A stretch of 64,000 nt of DNA from Psilocybe azurescens (taxonomy: Eukaryota; Basidiomycota; Agaricomycetes; Agaricales; Agrocybaceae), in the NCBI GenBank assembly GCA_023853785.1, contig JAJIRX010000885.1, positions 62,001 through 126,000 on the forward strand, written 5' to 3'. The stretch's first letter is position 1. Every line of letters begins with the position of its first letter. Below the pieces are notes generated by a model. The model made no database searches. It was not told the origin of the DNA and worked only from the letters and a program-made list of their open reading frames with translations. The position numbers and the translations under genes are program-made. Positions 12,203-24,516 of this stretch are shown in pieces.

Positions 12203-14740
12203 ATGGCCCTCAACGCCGTCTCTGCAGTCAGGGGCTCAGCGAGGCAGCATCTTACGACGCTGCTCACTCTGGACAATGCGAAATCTGGTCTTTTTACTAT
12301 GTTCTTCTTGTGCAGGCCATTAAGGCCAAACGTCATCTTCGCGCAAGGGGTATAACAGCTTCGTTGAAGGAACTCTACACATGGATCTCTCAAGTACGTT
12401 GAACTGTATTTTGGATACTCTAATATGTTGAATAAATATCTATCTCTATAGCAAGTCATCCGCCTTCTTCTTCGTTTGCCTGCCACTCGCAAGAAAGTGA
12501 CCTCACAAATGGACCAAGCCAAAGTTGATATTGAAAATCGCCTCGTACCTAAGGGCGCGAATGTCACCCGGCATCTCTCACTTCCATCTGAAGGACAACC
12601 ACTCGAATGGATTATCCAAGAAATGGATAAGATGGATACCGAGATGGGTGGTTCGAGTGACACATGGAGACAAGGAAAGCTTTCTGGAGCCGTATATCGT
12701 AAGGGCACTCATCATCGGACTGGTGGCAACCTACTGAAGCCCCATAGATGGCGGAGATGAGCTGTCAAAGATTATCGTTGCAGCCTACTCCAGATACTGT
12801 GTTTCCAATCCTTTACACCCCGATGTCTTCCCAGCGGTACGCAAGATGGAGGCCGAAATTGTTGCTATGTGTTTGAAGATGTACCGCGGACCTGAAGGTG
12901 CAGCAGGCGCCATGACCTCTGGTGGAACGGAAAGTATTATTATGTCTGTAAAGACTCACCGAGACTGGGCACGAGCTGTAAAGGGCATCAAGGAACCAGA
13001 GATGTAAGACTCTTCGTCGTCAACTTTGAAGCAATTACTGAACATATCAACAGGGTTGTGCCCGTCTCAGCTCATGCAGCATTCGACAAAGCTGCTGCAT
13101 ATCTGGGAATCAAGTTACACAGCATCCCGGTCGACCCTTATACCAGACAAGTAAACATTAAACATGTTAGACGTGCTATGTGAGTTGTCCAACAAAACGT
13201 GTCACCAATCAGAGCACTAAATCCAGACACAGAAATCCCAATACTATCATGGCTCGTACATTCTCCTCTCTTCTTGATGTTTCTTACATGTATTGGCCCA
13301 CAGCTCGTAGGCTCTTGCATTGGTTTCCCAGACGGCAACCAAGACGACATCGAGGCTTTGGCTGCCTTGGCAAAGAGAAATAATGTCGGATTGCATGTCG
13401 ACTGCTGCCTTGGTTCCTTCATTGTCCCCTTCCTGGAGGCGTCCGGTCTGGCTAAGGGCGATAGCAAAGGCAGATACCGCCTTACACCTTTCGACTTCAC
13501 CGTGGACGGCGTTACTGCCATTAGCTGCGATACTCATAAATACGGCTTTGCTCCCAAAGTACGTCTTCTCGTGAAACAACGCGTCTGCAGAGATTTAATG
13601 CTAGGGATAGGGAACTTCTGTCATCATGTACAGAACGGCTGATCTTCGTCGATTCCAATACTACGTCAACCCTGTCTGGCCTGGTTTGCTACTCTCTCCG
13701 ACTCTGTTTACATTTCCCAGCGTTGCTGATACTTCCGTAGGCGGTATTTATGCCAGTCCCAGTTTGTCTGGCTCTCGGTATGTACTTTCCTCAATCTTCT
13801 GGCGATGCAGTCCATGACGTCGTTATAGCCCAGGGGCCCTTATCGCGGGATGTTGGGCAGTCATGCAGTACATGGGAACAGAGTACGTCTTCTCATCCGC
13901 CCCTCATCGCACATTCCTTCGAGCTAATCACTGATATTTCACCAGAGGCTACCTTGCCTCCTGCCGCGACATCGTGATAGCGACTAGAACCATCGCCGAT
14001 GCCATTACTGATGATATCCCTGAACTATACGTCCTCGGCAACCCTCCTGCGTCTGTGGTGGCATTCGGCAGCCGGAACCCTACCGTTGACCCATTGGAGG
14101 TGGGCGACGGCATGCGTAAGAGAGGATGGCACTTGAATGGACTGAGCTCGCCTAAGAGTGTACACATTGCCTGCACGGTTCGTGTTATCATTTTATCATT
14201 ATTGTCCCTTACGACTAGCGCTGATTAACGCTCTGCTTGTTCCTTCTATTTTTGTTATACGTTCGTTTTCACGGCCGGATTATCTCCATTTTCGCTCACT
14301 GCCCATGGCTCTCTGACACTATTTGGTTACTCTACTTCCAAATCCTGCTATGTGACTGGATCCGACGCACTACTCTTGACACCTCCAACTTTGGGGGCTT
14401 GGAATCTGGCACTCTGAACTGCCTGTTGCTCTTGCGCTGTATCCTACATCTGTCTGTGATCATGATATACACTCACAGAGGCTCACTCTGCCTGTCGTGG
14501 ATCAATTCATCACCGACTTGAAAGATTCAGTGCGCGAGGCTAAGATCGCTCCCTCTGGGAAAGGCACAATGGTCGCTGTATACGGTATGTCTTTCTCTCC
14601 GGGACGAAAATCTGTACTTCACGGGCGTCTTACTGCCTTCCTTTTTTTTTTGCAAAGGCCTCGGAAACTCCAGTGCTGTTGGCCCCGATATGGTTGGCCA
14701 ACTCGCGTCTGCCTTCTTGGATGCCTTGTACAAGGCTTAA
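12203..14740 (+). CDS. DPL1: sphingosine-1-phosphate lyase (PLP enzyme, ER)
   Basis: This enzyme cleaves sphingosine/dihydrosphingosine phosphate into a fatty aldehyde and phosphoethanolamine, the exit step of sphingolipid catabolism, at the ER membrane. Seen: [37 protein letters not shown], the conserved [21 protein letters not shown] and [14 protein letters not shown], with the PLP lysine codon at 13538-13540. [16 protein letters not shown] and LGNSSAVG lie near the C-terminus. About a dozen introns are present; one is unusually long (about 14179-14478). A 19-bp exon (13233-13251) precedes an intron that starts with GC instead of GT. One frame change near 12283 lies in the N-terminal membrane part ([15 protein letters not shown]); the catalytic part is intact after splicing. 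The gene is convergent with the O-methyltransferase. Confidence 0.95.
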
Positions 14741-14991
14741 AATGAAACGTAATGCCTATTATAGCCACTGCTTGCTTGCAATCTTTATCAGTTGAATTTA
14801 TTTTTGCGACAATATATGGATATTGGCATCCCATCCTGTATAAGTATAAAAACTAAAAAGGCATACTTCTATGAAACCATACAGATTTTTTTTAAAGGTG
14901 AGCGCTCATATTTAACTGCTTCTTTGGATGCATATCCAAGAACACTTTGCCACTGCCTTGACAGGGTTTTGGCTAATAATTGGACTCCTGG

Positions 14992-16974
14992 TCAAATAAT
15001 GGGAACTGCCTCGACGGGTTGCAGGAAACTGCCCGTGGCGTGATCACGAATAACCTTCGTCAGACGCCAACCCGTGCTGTGCAATATTTCCGACAAGTGT
15101 TTAACAGTCCTTTCTTGTGAATTGAAAAGAACGAGCATCTAGTACACGAAACGGGTAAATTATAATTAGAAGTTTTCTGCATCATTCCGATTCGACAGTC
15201 GGTCAAACATACCGTCAAGTCAGCGATGTAACTAAGCTCGTTAGCGACACCGTAATTCGCCAGAAGAGGGTTGGGGCCTCTTTGGGAACAGCTCCAGGTA
15301 TGCCTTTACCGTCGTCGGCGCTTGGATCATGACAAGCGAACGGCATGACGCTGTCGATGAGAATCAGTTTTGTGTCGGGCTGGGCTGCCTGCCTCAGCTG
15401 GGTGAGTATTTTTACAGCATATGGATCAGACCAGTCGTGCATGATCTGCTTGAGCAGGAATACTGATGCATTTTTGATGGGCTGAGGCGTAAAGAAATCG
15501 TGGGCTTCGTGGTACCAAGTAAGCACCCGTTTTGACATCGTGTCTTTGGGGTTTCGATTTGCGTACCTTGCAGGGTAACTCGCCCAGTCCCCAGAGCATC
15601 GGGCATTTGCTTAAACCAAAACTTGAAAGGCGTCATCAGTTTCGTGTGAGATGAATCTATTTTGACGCATACTGGGATGGTTCCTTCGGCAATGACGGCG
15701 GGTAGGTCCTGGACCACTATCCTGATATCCGGGATGTTTTTCGCCAACGTCAAGGATGACGCGCCCGACTCCTCCACCAACATCGACCACGACCGAATCT
15801 TTCGGCAAAGAATTCCAATCAAAAGCTGTAAGAGCAGTCCATGGACATTAATGCAACGTTACTCCACTGCACGGCGCCAATCATTCATGCACGTACCTTT
15901 CAAAATCGCGTCCGCCGGTTCCAATGCTGCGACTCCCTTCATGCCAATGCCGAATCTACGCTGTCGGTATGCTTGGTCGGGCTGCCCAAGCAATGTCCAG
16001 AATGTCCCTGTCAAATTGAACGCCCTATTGAGCGGCGTTTCATTTGCTTCGAGAGAGTTGGCGGTAGTTGGGTCAGACATGTTCTCCCAAAGGTACGTTG
16101 ACGACTTGAACACTTCATCCAGACTATATGTCGTCGGTCAGTCATCCATTAACACCATCTGGGTTTACAGTTGGACGACTAACTGATGACCTGCGATAGC
16201 AGCAAATCCTGGAGTATTCTCATGCTTGTTCTCAGAACTTGGTGTCGGATGTCAGAACGACTCAATAAGATTTTGTTCTATTGGTAGGCACACCTAGCAT
16301 GTATTTCATGGACCGCCTTTCCAGTATCAAGCATGGAGGATACGCGATTATTGGCAAACACGTCCGGCAGGACCTCCTTGTAGACGTGATGCGTGGCTAA
16401 GTATCTTAACAAACGTGCTAGCGGTCATTTTGAGTAAAAAGCATCGATAAAAGAACAGGGAACACAAAAGCCCACCGAGCTTCTCGCTATCAATAGTAGC
16501 CTTTGCCGCGATGTCTTTGACGTGCATCCCCTATGTTCAGGGTGTCAGATATCCAGAAGTGATGACTTTTTGTAACCCGCTGACCTGAGGTCCACCCTCA
16601 CGCAATATTTCGGTGACGCTGGCTTCTAAACATACGCGAAGAGCAGCTGTCTTGAATTGCTATTGTATCAATTTAATCAGTCACCACAATCCTTGCTTAG
16701 ACATAAGTGAAGAACGATAGTCAGAACTAACCCCTGAGATTAAATTGTACAGTGCAGCTGACGGTGGCAAGACCATAACCATAAGCTGATGGGCGGCAGC
16801 CGCAATGACCTTGGTAGCTTCTTCCGCAGCCGGATTGGCTCTAAACGCCTCAGAAGCATGAGAAAATGGCTCGTCCAAGCTGGGGAACGGCAAGTTAGCA
16901 TCAGCGCACGCTTTTTCTAGCGCAATAACTGAGCTAGTAATCAAATTGGACAATGAAAGGAGAGAGGAAGTCAT
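14992..16974 (-). CDS. SAM-dependent O-methyltransferase (plant-type family 2)
   Basis: It transfers a methyl group from S-adenosylmethionine to a hydroxyl of a small, probably phenolic, metabolite. Start at 16974 (MTSSLLSLSNLITSS), stop TGA at 14992-14994. Motifs in order: helical dimerisation part (16960-16100), SAM-binding VVVDVGGGVG near 15755-15785, PDIRIVVQDLP, and the region with the general base His in LKQIMHDWSDPYAVKIL near 15410-15450. The last exon encodes LFNSQERTVKHLSEIL and ends EAVPII. Several short introns are visible. Frame changes are needed near 15765 (after GGGVG) and near 15274, where CCCC on the coding strand should have one more C to give EAPNPLLANYGVANELSYI. I infer assembly errors. 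No biosynthetic cluster is recognisable around it. Confidence 0.9.
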
Positions 16975-18220
16975 TTCGAAAGCTGAATGCGGTTACTGAG
17001 TAGTTGCTTCAAATGTGTTATCTCTGCCTTTTATTTGTCTTGGACCCGTGTTCCTTTGCTTCTGCAATCACGGTACTATATTTATTTATATCTCATCGGC
17101 TGCTACATTATTTGAAATTTGGCGCGAACGCTCAGTGCCGTCGCAGTTATCGAGAATCTCGGAGTGATCATTGAAGCGTGATATTTAAACAAAAATATAT
17201 CTAATCAGTCGACTGGTAGCGTGTGGTTAGCTCCGCTGCCAGTGCTTGTATAGCGTGCAGCTATGCTCTGTCTTAGTACAACTGACAGAATGAACTTTGA
17301 ATACATTACTATAAATGGGAATTTTAACACCCTGTTTGACGAAAAGTTGCAGTGCTGGTATACATGTAATCAAGTCTCCGCCAATTAATACATCACTTAG
17401 AGAGCGATCTGCTCCATTTTTAGGCACTTCCCTAATTCTTTGGACTTATTTTTAGACATACGGAAGATGGATACTCCCTCGCTATATCTGCTGACTGCCC
17501 AAATGATGACATTAGTTTTGTAAAAGCTAAATCCGAAGGAATGCAGATTATCAAAGTATGACTACTGGATTAATAAGTCTTCCAGAGACCGAATCTCCTG
17601 CATGCTGGGAGCAATCAAACAAAAGTTGCCAAAATCTATCGTACATTTCTGGTTATTGCCTGGCAATAGTGCTCTTCCCTTCAGAGTGTAACACGTTTCC
17701 ACCTCTTTTGCGCTCTCCACTGCAGCAATGACAGAACTCTGCGAGCTACTTGTTGCCCAGAGCTCGCTGGAGTCGCGTCTTATTACGGCTTCAACAGGGG
17801 CCAGCCGTCTATTGGTGAATAGCCTACACTTGTGGATACGATAATAGTGCCCCCATGTCTTGAATTTAAATCACAATCTTATCATAATCTTCAAGAATAA
17901 CCAATTCTTTATTAACTGTTTCCTTAGATGCAGCGAAAGCTTTCTTAAATGCAAAACCTTGGTTACAAGTTGTCTTAAGAAAGAGGTCACTCGCTAAGGC
18001 CTATGTGATTTTATGGCAGAAAGTATTCGATTTGAGGGTCAGCCTATTTGTGATAATCCAACCGGGACCATCAACAATATACGTACAAATTCCATAGCTC
18101 TTTTCTGTGCCCTCACTAAGTCTCATTGTGCAGTTGTAGTGCCGATATTCTCCCAGTAAGTGGCTTACTTGCAACGGCCTAATAGCGCATTCGATGTCTT
18201 AATTGATCTGATATCTGCAG
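16975..18220. other. non-coding, AT-rich
   Basis: No coding region recognised. It contains the upstream region of the O-methyltransferase gene and otherwise unique sequence up to the MITE pair. Confidence 0.6.
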
Positions 18221-18556
18221 CAGTGATGTGTGAGTTACGCCGAAAGTTATTTAACTCGCCAATAGTTATGGCGAGTTACTAGAACTAGTTACGAGTTATC
18301 ACTAACTTTGATGATGGGTTATTACATAGCCACCGGGTTGTGGGCCGGTGCATTGATTCAGAGGGAAACAGTTTAGTCTATGTTATCAATACTAAAGTAA
18401 CTACATTTGGCTAATCACAGCATTTGATCTCTGAGCTCAACCCTGGCCATCAACCGTGGGAGAGTTATTGAGTTAGTAACTAGCTATAACTTAGTTATAA
18501 CTTTGATCGCTGCATAACTCTAACTCGACCAAATAGTTAGTACCCGCACATCACTG
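18221..18556. mobile_element. hAT-like MITE, longer copy (336 bp)
   Basis: It starts CAGTGATGTGTGAGTTAC and ends with the reverse complement of CAGTGATGTGCGGGTAC, so it has imperfect terminal inverted repeats beginning CAGTGATGTG. Inside are many palindromic GTTATAACT/AGTTAT motifs. Its right 80 bp is an inverted copy of the neighbouring short element. The flanking 8-mers ATCTGCAG (left) and GAAGAGAT (right) do not match directly; see the inversion finding. There is no transposase frame, so it is non-autonomous. Confidence 0.82.
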
Positions 18557-18607
18557 GAAGAGATCTAACGAGATGCTTTCAACCGCATGGAGGCTGGCGT
18601 TGCAGAT

Positions 18608-18723
18608 CAGTGATGTGCGGGTACTAACTATTTGGTCGAGTTAGAGTTATAGCGATCAAAGTTATCAAAGTTATAACTAAGTTATAACTAGTTAGTAACT
18701 TCGGTGTAACTCGCACATCACTG
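18608..18723. mobile_element. hAT-like MITE, short copy (116 bp)
   Basis: It starts CAGTGATGTGCGGGTACT and ends with the reverse complement of CAGTGATGTGCGAGTTAC, the same terminal repeat as the longer element 51 bp to its left. The interior is mostly GTTATAACTA-type palindromes. It probably derives from the longer element by internal deletion. Confidence 0.82.
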
Positions 18724-19618
18724 GTCTCTTCCATTAATGGCGGCCATGTGGGAGTGATATTCGTCGGATCTCACTTGATGTTCGGGTTCTTGGGCGAAAA
18801 GAAATCTAAGAGGGATTGAGGAAATGCTTTGTCAAACGCTGGATTCGCAAAGGACGGTTTCAAAATATCAAAATATTGGCACCTGCTTGTGCAGCTAAAC
18901 ATTGACCGGCCAGGGTCCGGCACCGGAGAAGAACGGCGGCTTGGAACGAACCTAGCTCTGCTCTTGCTCAATTCTTGCTCTTGTCTTGCTTTCCTCTCAG
19001 GTTTCGCCCAGATTACAGAACTATTGATGGGCTCGGGCATGAGGATGATGCATAAACAAGCGGAGGAGGTTAAAATGAATGGTCTTTGGGGAATGACGCG
19101 CTAGTAGGCGTTTGGTGTAGGAATGAGGTAGTTGATTTCGACATACAACGATTTAATTATGCCGTCTGCTCTTACCATATACATCTCTCTCAGAGGATGA
19201 GTTATTTACTCCTACATACGTTCATTTACGCTAGTATAGCTTAGAGAGAACCAAATCCCGCGTCCGTGACAGTTGACTGTAGCATAGGTGCATATTTTTA
19301 CACTGCGGACCGACACCCGTAATTTTATATGTGCATCCTTTGCGGACGCACAGTATACTCTAACAAAATGTCCGCTATAAGCGCTATTTGAGTCGTAGGC
19401 TATCAGCTATAGTTCGGCACACACACCGACACTGTTTTGCGTCCCGATAGCTATCGGATACGGCCCAGTCTCTCAGCGGTGGCACGCACATAATTTTCCC
19501 TTCCCTATGTTGTTTATTGACGGAGGCAAGGCATATAAAGGAGCATGAATTGGGAATCGTTTATTCAACACCTCGAGTCCGCTTCTTGTAGCTCATCTAT
19601 CATCTCTAATTCGCAAAC
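18724..19618. other. non-coding; promoter of the small secreted protein gene
   Basis: A minus-strand frame at 18771-19040 shows no family resemblance and I do not call it. The right end holds the promoter of the gene at 19619. Confidence 0.5.
19534..19539 (+). promoter_or_regulatory. TATA box of the small secreted protein gene
   Basis: TATAAA lies 80 bp before the ATG at 19619 in the context GGCATATAAAGG. Spacing and context suit a strongly regulated gene. Confidence 0.6.
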
Positions 19619-20442
19619 ATGTTCTCCTACAGCAAGATCTTCACTTTGTCATTCATCGCAATTAGTGGTGCATTGACTGCTTCTGCTGCTCCGGTGTGTA
19701 ATTACTTCACTTCAGTTGTGTCCTGTTAATTTATCTGACTGAATATATTGTATTGCACAGGCATCTCAGACGGAATTTTGCTTCTTCCCGGCTCCAGGAA
19801 ACTACTCTTTTGAGAGTGTGGCATTTACTGGAGAGTTGGTTGGCGTCGGACAGGGCTTTGTACCTGTTATCGAAAAGGCACCCCCACAGGGAAATCTCGG
19901 AGTGGTATGTTGGACTTTAATCTTGTACTATCTCGTATATTGGCGAGATAAACTCACGCACTCTTTTCTGTAGTGGACCTTGACAAATGCTGACCAGGGA
20001 GGCTACCATATTATGAACGTCGAGCTTGGACAAAGCGTAACTACGGTTCATTTGACTGAATCTGTCAAGTCTTGGAAGCACACATCACAGATCACCGTGC
20101 TAACTTGAGCTTTAGAACCTTTTCCTTCCCACTGTTACCCCCACGGGAGCAACCACATATTCTATTGAATGCGCGGGAGCCAATGGACCACAATACGTCG
20201 TGAGTAATTTTATTTCGTCCTTCATGGCCATATCTCACACAAATAATTTAGATTAAGGCTGTCGACGCTGATCAGCTTTGGACCACAGTCCCTGGTACAC
20301 GAGATGGTGATGCCCAACAGGGAGTCGCTAATGTCAGTATCTACTAAAATCGTATGAAAATTACCAACTGACATCAATTTAGATGGAAATGCTTCCTGCC
20401 AATGGATCTAATGAGCAATGCTTCCTTCTCCACGCTCTTTAA
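19619..20442 (+). CDS. small secreted protein, possibly beta-trefoil protease inhibitor
   Basis: Six exons (19619-19693, 19761-19904, 19974-20036, 20116-20199, 20252-20332, 20383-20442) give an uninterrupted 168-aa protein. All five introns are phase 0. The first exon encodes a signal peptide (about 25 residues, hydrophobic core FTLSFIAISGALTASA, cleavage near ASAAP). The mature part has three similar segments of the type G-x-Y-x-(F/I) ... W/L (PGNYSFESVAF, GGYHIMNVEL, TTYSIECAG) and ends NEQCFLLHAL. This three-fold layout resembles fungal beta-trefoil inhibitors such as the cospin (I66) type, but that is a low-confidence inference from pattern alone. Two or three Cys are present in the mature part. 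It is likely secreted. Confidence 0.75.
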
Positions 20443-21977
20443 GATATCTTTTCTTTTTCTTTACCCGTTGACTCAATCTGAAATCCGACCCATTTCCTGA
20501 CCGTTTCATATTTGAAGTAGTTACTAAATCATGTATAGCACTACAGTCGATGTGGAGTAGAATATATTGGTTCGAATCGAGTCAAAGAAAGACTACTCAA
20601 AAACTCGTCTGGTCAACGTCTGTTAAACAGGATTGGATTGCAATCGGATTCCGGGTCCCGAAACCGGAAGATTATGTTTCGGAAGCTACGAAGTTAGCCT
20701 TTGGACCAGCAGACAATATAATAGCATAGCTGGTGGAGAACAGAGAAATATCTTGCTTACGACAGATAGTGAATATTTTTTTAAATATATGTAGGCGCAA
20801 AATTAGACATCGGTGCGTCAAAATTCAGAACCTGGTACGCCTCTCCGACGATGTTCATTGTGGATTTTAATCGCCGACAAAACGCTTAATTCAGTGCTAG
20901 TAGTTTGTCGCAAATTCAGAGTCCTCTCTGACCAGTAGAATCTATATCAAGAAACATGGATATCGACGTCAAATGCCTGTACGTACAAAACATATTAGGG
21001 AAGAGCCTGAGAGAGACAACAGCCTGTTCTTGAAGGACTATATTACTATTCTCACTCAGTAATGCTAAAAATCCCATCTAACTTGATGTCGAATGTAACA
21101 CCAACGTACAAACCTTCCACACTTCCCAGAGGCCTCAATCATCTATACATATACAGAAAAATCCCATCGCGTCAATCCCGCTGCTGCCCCCGTTGTCGGC
21201 AATCTGCGAAATAAGCGCTGTCCGTAGTGTTAAGCGCTTGCTTCTACAGCACTTTGGGAGCAAGAATTGCAACGTTACGGCAAACATACGTATATCTTCG
21301 CAGACTTCTCTTCACACGACACACCTAAATTGACGGTTGTCCTAGCTGTTCTCTACGCGCAGATCTCCGTGGATCTCTTCCATTGATATCTATCATGCCA
21401 AAATGGCATTACAGGGAGCACCTTCAACAAGATGTCATATATGTTGCAGTATTTGAAGCACACCACTAATTCACCCCCAGGATGTCATCATACCGCGCCT
21501 TCGAGACTCGAAAGTCATCCAGGAAAATTCATAGGCCACAAGACGAAGCATGTATCTGCAACTGTATTTCATCTACACATCTACACAGCTCTAATCGCAA
21601 CTCTACCGTACTCTACTCTAGAGTCTAGAGTCTAGAATCTAGCATAGCAGTTCTACATCACTAAAAAAGATAAAGAAAAAAAGTAGGTACTCTAAAAAAC
21701 AACAACAACAAAACGTAGCATGCGGGAGTGGGCGCATACAGCAAGTGCAGCAAAGGCAAAGGGGAAATGAAATAGATAACGGAATAACGGAAAAGGAACA
21801 ACGTTCTTCTTTCTTTTAACAACATAAAAGCCACCACCAAAACCCTCATTAACGATTTATTACATATTATCTTGCTCTCAACCCAACCATGGAGGAGGAG
21901 GGGGTCCGATCAGCGTCACCGAGTCGCGTCGTTCGCATCGAATAAATCAATGGGATGTAAATTTTTACTTCTGCTCC
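20443..21977. other. non-coding, 1.5 kb
   Basis: No coding region recognised. It includes a short TCTAGAG direct-repeat tract at about 21612-21640 and the downstream region of the cytochrome c peroxidase gene. Confidence 0.6.
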
Positions 21978-23549
21978 TTAGCGGCCTCCCTGTTCCTCGA
22001 CGGTGGGCATGACCCAAGGTTCGGGAGAGACGAACTGCGAAGTAGGAACACCAAGCTCGAAGAGGCGGGAAACAACATTGGAGAAACTGTCAGGTGTGTA
22101 TAAGTCAACAAAGAATTATTGAAGATAGACCGAGATGACGTACTCCTTGAAGAAGAGGTCCTGGTTGTCAGCATAAGCCTTGGCCTGCTTCTTGAAGACC
22201 TTGTCTTGAACGAGAACGTAGTCGGTTCTGCACGAGTAGACAGACATAGTCAGAATCAAAGGCGCAGCGCATTGCATATATATATAAAAGGTACTCACGG
22301 CAACATCATGAGGCTCTTGGTCTTCTTGTCCTCGAGCTGCTTAGGTCCGTCCCAGCGCTTCCACACCCACTTCTCATCGAAGAGAAGGCGGTAGTAGTCG
22401 TTGGTCAGAGTGGTAGGGGAGAAAGTCCAGGGGCCCTCGAATCCAGAGCGGTCACGATGGCAGCGTCCGAGGGCATGGGCACCAGAGAGCGCGACAATTT
22501 CCTGATCGTTGAAACTATAAATTACCTTGTGGTTAGTTCCACGTGGGGCGATAAAGAAACCGTATAGACATACCCCATGCGGTGGAAGATGTTCCTGAGA
22601 TGATCAGCACCTTGAGTGGCATCGGGGAGACGACCGTCGGGGGTGGCTTGAGCAGCGAAACCGTCAATACGTCCAGGGCGCCATGGGATCTTAGGGCCAG
22701 CCATTTCCTGCAAAAAAATGGTTCAGTATTTTGTTCCCATAGTGACATTGTCGAGCTCACCTGAATTGCAGCGACACCAGCGAGAGTCCAGAGATCACCG
22801 TAGCTGATCCAGGGGAACTCTTGCTTGACCTTTTCCATGAGATTGCGGGCGATGTTCAGACCAGCGTTAGCACCGTGTTGGGATTCAGGCTCGAATCGCA
22901 TTGTTGCGTAGTTGCTATGAAGATGAGGTGTCTGAGTGACCTGAAACTGAAAAGAGATAAGGTATAGAAGACTAACCTGCCACCGGTGTTAGTATCCTTG
23001 TCGTATGTTCCAGATGAGTGCCAGGCGAGACGGAGGAGGACGGGTCCGTATGAGCCATCTAGGTTAAGTCTCATGATGAGCTGGGGTCGAGAAGAAAGCT
23101 TTCAATACCAAATACACACCATCGTATTCGCCAGCGTCGTCAATGACTTGAGCGATCTTTGTTGTAAACCTAGTATACGTAACCGATAAGAAACGAAATG
23201 AAAAAAGTGAAAAAAGGCGTTGGAGCTTACCTTGATGTAGTCTTCTTTGGTGGGAACAAAGTTTGCCTGAACCTTGGCGGCCTGGACACCAGACTTGACC
23301 GCAGTGCCTGCCTCCTTACCGCTGTTGGTGGCGTAGAAGTAGTATGCGAGACCACCAGCAGCCGCAGCTCCAAGACCGAGATAGAGTCCTGAGCTCGACG
23401 ACTTAGCTTCTGGGGCGGGTGGGGGAGGAGGGGGTGGAGAAGTTGCGGGCGAACTTGGCGCGGAACTGAGCCTTAGGCAGCTGGGACGCCCTGCGAAGAG
23501 GGTTGGCCGCTGGGCTGCGGAGGGAAGCGCGGAAAACGCTGAAGGACAT
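21978..23549 (-). CDS. CCP1: cytochrome c peroxidase, mitochondrial
   Basis: This haem peroxidase of the intermembrane space reduces H2O2 with electrons from cytochrome c. Start at 23549 ([13 protein letters not shown]) with an Arg/Ala-rich presequence, then a Gly/Ala-rich membrane segment [20 protein letters not shown] as in Ccp1-type precursors. Catalytic motifs: [13 protein letters not shown] (distal Arg and His) near 23015-23045, [21 protein letters not shown], and [11 protein letters not shown] with the proximal His near 22470. [15 protein letters not shown] follows and the protein ends PTVEEQGGR. Around six short introns. One frame change lies in the C-rich (coding strand) tract at about 23412-23437, between the presequence and the membrane segment; one additional C restores a continuous frame. 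I consider this a homopolymer error. Confidence 0.94.
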
Positions 23550-24516
23550 GGTGGGGAGAAGAGAGGTTGTGGTGGTCGGTGATCAAGAAATGAGACGAAA
23601 CATTTGCGCCAACTTGAACCTCCGCCGTCACGGCCCACAACTGTTCTCGCGGAAGTTTTTCCATACCCGTCCATTTTCCTCCACATTCGATTACATTCCA
23701 GCCTTTGATCTCCCTACATCTGGCTAGCCTCCGGGATCCACAAGAAATGTATCAATTTTTAATAGTTCGGCAGACCCTAAGAACGTGCAGAGAGACTCAG
23801 AACCTCAGAAACAGCTTGCCCGTTTTCCTACGAGTATTCTGGCAGTCCAGACGCCTGCACGAGTCTCTGTGGCTGCTGCATAATTGCAGCACCTGAGTCC
23901 TGACTAAAGAGCAGCGTGCCACCAACAGCCAATCACGAGAGTGAGTTTTATCATGACTTATCACATCCGGGGGAAATTGTTTCGGCTCCTATCGTCCAAT
24001 ACCCAAGAGAGGTCGCGATCACGACGGATGGCAAAGCAAAGGCTCGGCGCAGACGGTATTCGATGATGAAAGAACAGAACAAGTGGGTCCAAAGTTCGTC
24101 AAGAATGACCGTGCTTCCTCTACGCTATTTATGTTGTCTTGTTCTCATTGTATTCTCCGCTTCAGGACGTTCCCAAACATATTCTTACGTTTTTATAAAA
24201 ACCCATCGCATAGTTCCGGTCGAGACCAACATCTGACCATCGACTTTTCACATGATCCCAAGTCGCTTGCCCTTCTCGTCCCACAATGTCAAGGTCGGAA
24301 TAAAGATCTGGCGCAGGCGGAGGGCGTCTTACCAATATCTCGTGACCTTCAGTGTCTTATTAACGCGACAACGTGACTCAAATTTCTTTATGATTTTCAA
24401 TAATTGCTCATCTCTTAGACTTCCGACGCGATCGTTATGGACGAACTGCTGCACCCAATGGGTTCATAATTTCGCCTGATGATATTGGCTCGAGCCAACA
24501 GAGCCGAATTTACGCG
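23550..24516. other. non-coding; CCP1 promoter side
   Basis: Several open frames of 60-100 codons exist, but none has family resemblance or a consistent splice pattern. No repeats noticed. Confidence 0.5.

Noticed and set aside
18771..19040. 89-codon minus-strand frame, and a faint carboxylesterase-like GFLG on the plus strand
   Set aside because: No further family motifs or consistent exon pattern; too little to call a relic gene.
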